Shown: positions 56,246 to 64,000 of the stretch, in pieces
Layout: each line of letters starts with the position of its first letter
Position numbering within the stretch: position 1 is the first letter of the stretch
Origin: Euonymus europaeus
Lineage: Eukaryota > Streptophyta > Magnoliopsida > Celastrales > Celastraceae
Assembly (NCBI GenBank): GCA_963580455.1
Contig: OY756967.1
Coordinates: 8,020,501 to 8,084,500, forward strand
Reading direction: 5' to 3'
DNA length: 64,000 bases
The notes under the pieces: model-generated
What the model saw: only the letters and a program-made list of their open reading frames with translations
What the model was told of the DNA's origin: nothing
The model's database searches: none
Program-made: the position numbers and the translations under genes

Positions 56246-57614
56246 TGATAGGTATGAATATACCTCTTGTTTTTGGTGATAATAATCCTCCATTATCTCA
56301 TTGGTATTGTCAATTCGGTACATTTATCTATTGTCTTGGATTTTGATAGGCAATTGATGGTGCGGAACAAAAAGGTGGCAAATATGGGCAAGATGAGAGC
56401 AAGAATAAGCTTGAAAATTATCTTGGGCGTGATTTATACATGCCTAGGCGGTACGGGCAACGCACGGAACAGAGTCGAATTGGAAAAAATTCAGGAAAAA
56501 CTGTTTTTCTAGAGCAGCGCCTAGGCGAGAGGCACCTAGGCGCATTTCCTACATGCCTAGGCGCCCCTGCACGAAAATGGCAACTTTTTTTCGCGAAAGC
56601 CCTAAAAACTGGACACTTTCTGACTTATCGAGCGGCCGTTCCAGGGAGCGAAAAACAGAGGAAAGAAGGAGGATTCAAGGCTTGAAGGAGGGATTCTTCA
56701 TCTTGGCTTGTGTTTCTTTCAATTTTGGGTTCTACCAACATGTTTTTCTCTCTTTGCTTGTCTCTTTCTCTCTCTATGTGTAGCTAAACTCTTTATCACC
56801 AAGGCTAGGATGAAGCCTTGGGTTGAATGATAGTTGTATGAATTGATTTGGTTATATGTGAATCTTCTTGGGTATAAATCTTTGGTTTCTATGATTATTG
56901 TGGATTCTTCTTACTCTTTGTGCTTGATCACCACTTAGGGTTTTGAATGGATTTGTTTGATGGATTTTGTAGATGGTGAAATATCTAGTTAATCATGCTT
57001 CTTGGGACCTTAGATTGCAATTGTTGTTTCCATTAGGTTTGGAACAAGTTTGTATGAATCCTATTTCCATTGAGCTTTCATGAATTCTTATGCATGTCTA
57101 GACCAATAGGATGGCTAGAATGTTGATAGGAACATCCAACCTAGACCAATAAGATGGCTAGTAATTGATATGAGGGAAATTGGCTTGAGTGCGCTAAAAC
57201 CGACTTAGGTACGGATTCGTTATACCCGGATTGATAAATGTGTGAGTGAATTGGTCTTGTTTGCACATCATTGACCCTTGGTGGATTTCGAAGTCTTGGT
57301 GCTTCATTCTTTTACTTGAATTCATTGCATTAGTATAGCTTGCCTAGTGATAAATTGCATTAGCATTTGCATTCTTCAATACAAAAAAAAAAAAAAAAAA
57401 TCCAAAAACACTTTACTTTTCTTGCTTGCATTCTTATTAAATTGAAAATCCAATCAACTTGAGCGGAACTTTAATTTCTTGCATTGTCCATAAATATATA
57501 CAAATAAACACTTGGATCAATTATAACTCTGTCTCTGTGGATACGATCTCTACTGACTACTTGTGCTATCCCTTCGACTAGTGCACTTGCTAGTAGGGTA
57601 TTTTAAACCCAACA
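56246..57614 (+). repeat. Athila-like 3' LTR
   Basis: 1,369 bp from TGATAGGTATGAATATACC to TATTTTAAACCCAACA. The first seven bases, TGATAGG, equal those of the LTRs of the Athila derivative upstream, and the end has the CTCTGTGGATACGATCTCTA wording typical of this clade. It contains four CCTAGGCG motifs (56,443-56,563) and a poly-A run at 57,385. Confidence 0.7.
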
Positions 57615-58650
57615 GTAAACTTGGTGACAAACACCAAAGACTAGTGGGTGGACATTGGTGCAACCAAGCACATTTGCATTGACAAAGATCTCTTCTCAAC
57701 TTATGAGAAGAAAGATGATGGAGAAAAAATCTATATGGCCAATGTTGCTCCACCCACTATAGAAGGGATTGGAAAATTGATCTTTAAGTTCACTCTAGTA
57801 AGAAGCTTGCACTTCAGAAAGTGTTACATGTCCCAGAGATTAGCGAGAATTTAATCTCTATGTCTTTCCTGATCAAGAAGGGATTCATGGTGGTCCTTGA
57901 GTGTGGTCGGATTGTATTGACTAAAGATAGGGTTTTTTTTTTGCCAAGGATATTTATGTGATAGGCTATTCAAAGCCAATATTTATGTGATAGATGAAAA
58001 GTCTAAATTTATGTTGCTAAAATCTATTATGAATAAAGAGAAATCTCCTGTTTATATGGTTGTGTCTCATTTTCTATGTCATGGTAGATTAGGACACGTA
58101 AATTATGGTACAATGAAAAAGTTGGCAAACTTAGGTTTAATTCTCAAATTCAATTTGAATGTCAACCATAAATGTGAAACATGTGTTGAAGCAAAGTTTG
58201 CAAATAAACTGTTTCATTCTATTGAAAGAAGTACTGAGACTCTAGCATTAATCCATATTGATTTATGTGATTTGAAATTTTTTTCAAAGTAGAGGTGGGA
58301 AGAAGTATTTCATCACATTCATCGATGATTGTATGCGTTATTGCTAGTTTTATTTGTTAACTAGCAAAAATGAATCAATGGACAACTTTATCAAGTATAA
58401 AAATAAAGTGGAAACTCAACTTGGTAAAAAGATCAAGACACTAAGGTACGACAGGGGAGTAGAATATGATTATGCTCTCTTTGAAGAGTTGTGCCCTGAG
58501 TTTGGAATAATACACCAAATTACAACACCATATACCCATCAGCAAAATGGAATCGCTAAAAGCAAGAACAGAACTCTAAAAGAAATGGTTAATTTCATGC
58601 TAATTAGTTTTGGCCTACAGCAAAACTTGTGGTGGAAGCAAGGTTCTTAA
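57615..58650 (+). pseudogene. Copia protease-integrase remnant (part 1)
   Basis: Protease motif WVDIGATKHICIDKDLF is preceded by a TAG in frame. The next block, HGRLGHVNYGTMKKLANLGL and HKCETCVEAKFANKLFHS, is the zinc-binding integrase N-terminus. The integrase core shows FITFIDDCMRY and LRYDRGVEY, but the third catalytic residue region reads GIAKSKNRTL where GVAERKNRTL is usual, so the Glu is lost. Coding stops at the MITE. Confidence 0.75.
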
Positions 58651-59141
58651 AACCAGACCGGACCGGTTGAATCGGTCATCGGCCATGTAACCGGTCCGGT
58701 CACACCTACATGAACAGGGCATTTATAGAACCAGTCGTTTTCTTGTGAATCGGTATTGAACCGGTTCAACCAGTAAAATCGGTCGGTCCCAATAAACCGG
58801 ACCGGTGAGTTTTAATTACAAAACTAATGTTGTTGATAGGTTTTGAACACATGACCTTCAAGTACTAAAACAAAGACCTTACCACTAGGCTATGACACAT
58901 TTTTTGTTCAAGTTAGACATGCAAAATTAATATATTGTATTTTTGTAAAATGTTTTTACACATTATTGAATACTAAAACATTTTTTTATTTTGCATTAAA
59001 TAATTATATATAACATATAAATATATATAGTATTATATTTTATTGAATCCCGTTTGAATCGGGTTGAACCCCGATTGATCCTTTGAATCTTAAACCGAAG
59101 AATTTTCCGGTTCGATGACCGGTCCGATTTTCAAAACCTTG
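58639..59141. mobile_element. hAT-like MITE with exact 8-bp TSD
   Basis: 503 bp flanked by GGTGGAAG at 58,631-58,638 and 59,142-59,149. Ends are inverted: CAAGGTTCTTAAAACC at the left and CAAGGTTTTGAAAATCGG as complement of the right. Subterminal CCGGTCCGGT-like motifs repeat at both ends. The insertion splits the copia codons after NLWW. 8-bp TSDs are typical of hAT transposases, which must act in trans because nothing is encoded. Confidence 0.9.
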
Positions 59142-59142
59142 G

Positions 59143-61149
59143 GTGGAAGTAGTACTAACTGCTAATTATATTCTTAACATAATGCCCAACAAGAAAACAA
59201 GTAGTATTCCACATGAGATGTGGAATAAAAGGCCACCCTTTTTCAAATACTTGAAAGTGTGGGGATGTCTTTCTAAGGTGGCAGTACCTCCACCAAAGCA
59301 AGTCAAACTTGGACCTAAAACTGTGGATTGCATATTTTTAGGATATGCTCAAAATAGCAGTGCATTCAAATTTATGGTATACAAATATGAGATAGATGAT
59401 ATCCATGTAAATTCAATCATGAAAACGAGAGATGCAAAAATTTTTGAGGAAATATTTCATTACAAACGAAGCAAAACGTCTCGAAAAAGGAATAGAGATT
59501 CCAATTCTAAGAATGAACAAAATGGCAAACAAGAGGTTGGTGAACCAAGAAGTAGCAAGAGACCAAAAGTCTCAAAGTTCTTCGGTCATGAATATCTAAC
59601 ATATATGTTGGAAACGGAGCCTTAAGCATTCAAGGAACCAATGTCAACACCAGATGCTTTATTATGGAAAGAAACTATAAACAAAAAAATAGAATCCATC
59701 CTAAATAACCATACTTGGTAATTGGTTGATCTCCCACTTGGAAATAAGCCAATTAGATGTAAATGGATCTTCAGAAAAAAGCTTAAAGCTGACGGATTCA
59801 TAGATAAGTTTAGAAAGGCTTCTAGCCAAAGGGTTTAGACCAAAGGAAGGTCTAGACTACTTTGATACTTATTCACGAGTCATGAGAATTACATCCATAC
59901 AGATGTTAATTTCTATAACCTTACTATATGATTTGACGATTCACCAAATGGACGTAAAAACAACATTCTTAACTGGTGAACTCGATGAGAAGATATATAT
60001 GGAACAATCCAAAGGGTTCAAGGTCAAAGGAAAGAAACACAAGCTGTGCAAACTTGTCAAGTCATTGAATGGGCTAATGCAAACTCCAAAACAATGGCGT
60101 GAGAAATTTGATCAAGTAGTGATTCGAGATGGATTTCAAATCAACGAGTGTGAAAAATGTGTGTATACAAAAACTATAAACAATGATTGTGTAATCATTT
60201 TTCTATATGTTGATGATATGCTAATTCTTAGTCAAAATGTTGAGATCATCAACAGAATCAAAAAAATGCTATCTATGAATTTTGACATGAAATACATGGT
60301 TGAAGCATATGTGATATTAGGCATCAAAATTTCCATAACTTCATAAATCCTAGATTTATTTCAATCACACTATATTGAGAAGGCGATTGAAAGGTTTAAA
60401 GGACATGGCATCGAAGATGCATACAGTCCATTTCTCCCTCACCTATTCTTACATAAGAATACTAGGGACAATATTCAATAGTTGGAATAATCTCAAATTA
60501 TTGGCAGTGTGATGTATATCAAGAACTGCATGAGGCCAGATATTCCATAATCTGTTAGTAAAGTAAACACATACACAAGTATTCCGAGACATGAGCATTG
60601 GAAATCTTTGTTGATAGCGTTGGGGTACCTAAACCAAACAAAAATAATGTTTTGAATTATGGTAAGTATCCAGCTGTTTTAGAAGGATATAATGATGACA
60701 ATTGGATTGCAGATTTAGAGGAATCAAAATCCGCAAGTGGTTATATATTCCTTCTAGGAGGGGTGGCTGTTTTATGGAAGTCCACAAGGCAAACATACAT
60801 AGCACGGTCTATGATGGAATCAGAATTCATAGCTTTGTATAAAACTAGTGAAGAATCAGAGTGACTTCATCACTTTTTGGAGGAAATTCTAATATGGCCA
60901 AAGTCCGTGCCTGTAATTTGTATTCATTATGTTAATCAAGATGCAATTTCAGGAGCACAAAAATTTATGTATAATGGTAAGTCTAGACCCATTCGTCATA
61001 GACATAATAGCGTACGGAAATTCCTCTCTACTAGAATAATTTCCCTAGACTATGTGAATTCTAAAGAGAACCTAGCGGATCCATTTACAAAAGGTTTGAG
61101 TAAAGAGATGAGAGACTGTGCATCGAGGAGAATGGGCTTAAAAGCCTAA
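59143..61149 (+). pseudogene. Copia integrase end, RT and RNase H (part 2)
   Basis: Integrase C-part: TANYILNIMPNKKTSSIPHE and YLKVWGC. A Lys/Arg-rich linker (KRSKTSRKRNRDSNSKNEQN) leads to the RT start. RT carries HQMDVKTTFLTGELDEKIYM, LNGLMQTPKQW and an intact FLYVDDMLIL catalytic motif (59,882-60,346). RNase H shows [20 protein letters not shown] and ENLADPFTKGL (60,598-61,149). Stops and frame shifts near 59,640, 59,720, 60,346 and 60,864 break it. Confidence 0.8.
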
Positions 61150-61730
61150 TTTCAGTAAGTTATCTTGATAGAAACCTAACCTAGCAATTTGAGATCCCAT
61201 AGACTAGGTTCAATAGGAAAACATAAGTTGAGAATAATTTAAGTGTGAGCAGTACAGAGTTTTACTCCATCCCATTCCTTGGATGCACAATGCTGCTAAT
61301 AAGTATGTTAAGGTTAAGCAACGCTTTTAATGATTCTTATATCTTATAAATATACAAATGGAATGTTAGAGAATAATTTTGATAGGACATCACCTATGTA
61401 AGTGAAGAGTAAGGGGACTCTATGAAAATATTTTAAATGCTTTCTAAAGCACTCACTGAATCCAAGATATTCATGGCCAAAATAATGAACACAACTGAGA
61501 ACCAATTATGAAATTGGATTAGTACTGTGTGAGGTTTATTGACTGGGCTTACATTAACAACTGCAGATGAAGCTTGTGGTAGAGGAGCTGTGAAGTTTTA
61601 CAACTCCTTAGGTTATCAAGATGAATTGACTTGTGGAGGCACTTGGCTGTATTTTGCCACTGGAAATACAAGTTATCTTGCATATGCAACCGATAGGTTT
61701 CTAATACAACCTTCAATATGTTAGGCCAAG

Positions 61731-61966
61731 AATTTAATGTAGATCATGAAGCCCATGGAGCCTAGAAGATCTAGAAGGTGTTCGTTAAAAGGAGACGCCA
61801 ACTTTAGGGTCATTTTTTTATCTTATCTTATTTGGTAATTTTGGTTGTTATGGGTTATTTAGGGGGGGTTCCTGTGTGGCTGGGGATTATTCTGGAACTC
61901 TGGTCTTGAAGAGTATTGTATTAGAGGTATTGGTTCCTCGAACATTCAGATATCCAAGTTGGCAAT
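61731..61966. other. Unassigned junction sequence
   Basis: Between the copia 3' region and the next LTR start. Nothing recognised apart from a run of seven G at 61,861. Confidence 0.3.
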
Positions 61967-63362
61967 TGTTGTACCCCATTTTTGGCCGGACCCAAAAAAT
62001 AAAATTCAAAATTGAGATAAATCCATCCAATTTAAAATTGAGTCCTAATCTAAATTAAGTAATGACCCAAGTATTAGTCATTTAATTGTAGCCCAGTCCA
62101 AACTTTAAATCAAAGAATTGATCCAAATCATTAAGGCCCGTTTGTTACATATCTTGTAACTGGCCCAATAAACCAAACTCATTGTCATTAACTTAAGGTC
62201 AGGCCAGGCCCAGATTAAGGGTCTCTAACCTAACGGAAGAAGGAGAGACGCAGAGAAGAAAGAAGAGAGGGCGCCAGAAAGGAAAGAAGAGGGAGAAGTG
62301 ATGTCGTTGGTTCCGAAAAAGGGAAGAATGGGAGAGAGATAGAGGCGCCGGAATCTTAGGGGATTACATAGAGAGTAATTTTAGAGATTTCATGATTTAT
62401 TTGAGGAAGGAATTTCGATTTTGGTTTTGTGTTAGGAAAGAAATCAATTTCGAGAAGGAAAGAGAGGAAGTGCTGAAGGTAGAAGAAAAATTGAGAAGTT
62501 TAGGAGAGGATTCCGGGATTCAAAGAGGATAGAATTTGGGTGTTCGTTAGGTTATAAAGAGGAGATTGATTTCGGTTTTAAGGGGGAGGAATTTCACTTT
62601 TCTTTGGGGGACTTTTCTGGGCTTCTGGATTTTTGGTTTTTAAGAGGGGAATTTCTTTGTTTCTTTCTTCAGGGCTTCCATTCCTTCTTCTGGGTTTAGG
62701 TTACAGAAAATTCTGGGATTTTCTTTCTTCGTTCTATCGATTTTTTTTTTTTTGAGGATTCTCTTCGGGCTTTCTTCTTCCTTTCGAATCTTCTGGCGTT
62801 TTTTTTCTTCCTTGCGTATGTTTCTTCTTTTGATTGGTTTTTCTGGGGTCAGAGGTAGTCTTCTGTTGTGAATCTCTATGCTTTTGGGGTTTCAGGGGTA
62901 CAATCATTCATTTTTTCCTTCATTAATTCATCCAAGCATATCACCTCCATATGAATTTCATTTTCTGGGTGCTGGATGTGCCATCTTAGATACTATAAGT
63001 TTGCAAAGAATCATCCTTTGTTTCGGCTTTGAGATACAAAATCAGAATCTCTTTATTTTCCTTCTCCCAGCTTAGATTTCTTTCAACCTATGGTTCATCC
63101 GGTGCCTTAAATCCTTTTGATTTCTTTCTTTACATATTTTCAGTTTCAGGAGATTAGGCCGTGATTCATAATTAAGGAGGTGCAGGTATATGTTTTGTTT
63201 CAATATAGTATAAGTTAATGTGATAATCTGTAATGTCATCGTTTTGGAATTCTTGGATGGATTTTTGACAATTTGGGCTTACTATGAATGGTAGTTGAAG
63301 TTATTTGGATACTCGAGTCTATTCTGGATAAATTATGATGTAACTTGTTTGAATTATATGAA
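61967..63362 (+). repeat. Possible Ty3 LTR and leader
   Basis: Starts TGTTGTACCCCATTTTTGG, a common plant Ty3 LTR opening. It is followed by AT-rich sequence, a GAAG-rich block (62,235-62,300) and long T/TTC-rich leader-like DNA. No PBS or second LTR was found, so the right limit is only where the next repeat begins. Confidence 0.35.
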
Positions 63363-64000
63363 ATCACTAGGCTAACACAAGAGGGGGGGGGGGTGAATTG
63401 TGTTATAAAAAACTAAGTATAAACCCCAAGCACAAAACCACAACCTAAAAACTCACAAATGATTAAGGCAATGTCAAGAATGCAAATCTGCGCACTAATC
63501 GTGTAAATGCAATTTGACCTAGCAATTCAACTCGGAATGTAACGAAATTTGATATGCAATATTACAACACCTCAATGAACACTATATCAAAAATTCAGCT
63601 TAAAATTCAAAGTCTAGCTATATGAACAATTCACGGACAGATTGGTATTCTGGAAAATTAAAATTCAAAAGTATACCTAGAATTCAATAATCACAAGTTG
63701 TTCAACCACAAGCAATATCCCAACAAGCAATGGCAGCAAGCAACACCCTAATATCAACTTCTAAGGCACACAAATCACCAATAACACCAATAGAATGATA
63801 ATCAAAAACAAGTCACTACAAGGCAGCAAGTTTAACACACAAACAAGCAAGAAAATCAAAATAGTGTGCACAAGGATATATAGTGGTTCGGTGCTCACAC
63901 CTACATCCACTACCTAAGCCCTCAAGCTTAGGATTTCCCAATCCACTAAAGGATATATGTGGTTTTGCAAGTTCACCACAAACTTAGGGTTTCCAAGAAC
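63363..64000. repeat. Repeat with G-tract start, runs off the window
   Basis: Opens AACACAAG followed by eleven G and TGAATTGTGTTATAAAA. Later it has ATATAGTGGTTCGGTGCTCA and CACTACCTAAGCCCTCAAGC. I know both phrases as recurring dispersed plant repeat sequence but cannot name the element. No coding capacity was seen here. Confidence 0.35.

Larger units (their letters stand above)
54541..57614 (+). mobile_element. 3' half of an Athila-like element
   Basis: Order: env-like pseudogene (54,570-55,110), PPT-like GTGGGGGGTGGGAGT (about 55,195), about 1 kb of non-coding DNA with poly-A and AT runs, a second PPT-like AAGTGTGGGGTGTT (56,232-56,245), then the LTR. Gag and pol are missing on the left. 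The right edge cuts a copia protease region at the codons for VNLVTNTKD, showing that it inserted into the copia element that continues at 57,615. Confidence 0.65.
57615..61730 (+). mobile_element. Ty1/copia element, 5'-truncated, with nested MITE
   Basis: Coding order: protease (57,640), Gag-pre-integrase (58,060-58,200), integrase (58,290-58,640 and 59,143-59,300), RT (59,720-60,346), RNase H (60,598-61,149). The 5' end lies beyond the Athila insertion or is lost. The 3' untranslated part (61,150-61,730) includes GACATCACCTATGTAAGTG, wording seen before the 3' LTR in related plant copias. No LTR was identified. Confidence 0.75.

Overview
This window is plant nuclear DNA, almost certainly from a flowering plant. 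The evidence is a LAZ1-type multi-exon gene with GT-AG introns, plant clades of LTR retrotransposon (chromodomain Tekay/Del-like Ty3, Athila-like Ty3, several Ty1/copia), hAT-like non-autonomous elements, and a plant-style small-RNA promoter (two GGGCC elements, a telo-box and a TATA box). I cannot name the species. Most of the 64 kb is transposable-element DNA, much of it nested.

Layout. 1-2,605: a broken MCM5-like helicase pseudogene on the minus strand (about 365-690), unassigned AT-rich DNA, a 238-bp tandem duplication (1,965-2,430) and a GC-rich repeat fragment. 2,606-23,930: a head-to-tail array of one Tekay-like Ty3 element on the minus strand: LTR1, internal 1, LTR2, internal 2, LTR3, then internal 3, which is cut off inside gag. 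Neighbouring internal copies share LTRs, the period is 7,395-7,396 bp, and all three internal copies carry the same two frame breaks. 23,931-25,060: AT-rich DNA with a possible MITE. 25,765-32,170: the one convincing intact host protein gene, a LAZ1/DUF300 membrane protein in eight exons (457 aa). Its third intron holds a truncated copia element that is itself interrupted by a 717-bp hAT-like element.

33,024-34,117: an element with imperfect inverted termini. 34,180-35,330: a small non-coding RNA locus with a telo-box/site-II-type promoter and a candidate C/D-box snoRNA. By the +5 rule its guide points to the 18S rRNA position methylated by the human U32 / yeast snR40 family. 35,330-38,160: a decayed copia element (minus). 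38,188-40,090: LTR-like sequence. 40,092-40,410: a Ty3 RT fragment ending in a 28-bp inverted repeat. 40,448-53,340: an old Tekay-like element (minus) with LTR, PPT, an unrecognised decayed coiled-coil ORF and a gag zinc-knuckle remnant. A young Athila derivative (43,771-51,051) is inserted in it, with a perfect 5-bp target-site duplication and an in-frame protease-to-integrase-C-terminus fusion.

53,440-54,540: an internally deleted copia. 54,540-57,614: the 3' part of an Athila element (plus), inserted in a copia element (57,615-about 61,730, plus). That copia is also split by a 503-bp hAT-like MITE with an exact 8-bp TSD. 61,967-64,000: the start of a further LTR and a separate repeat with a G-tract, running off the window.

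The genes do not form a pathway. The functional host content I would defend is the LAZ1-like gene and the candidate snoRNA locus; the rest is a layered record of insertion, recombination and deletion. Comparisons between repeat copies were made by eye, so the difference counts are approximate.
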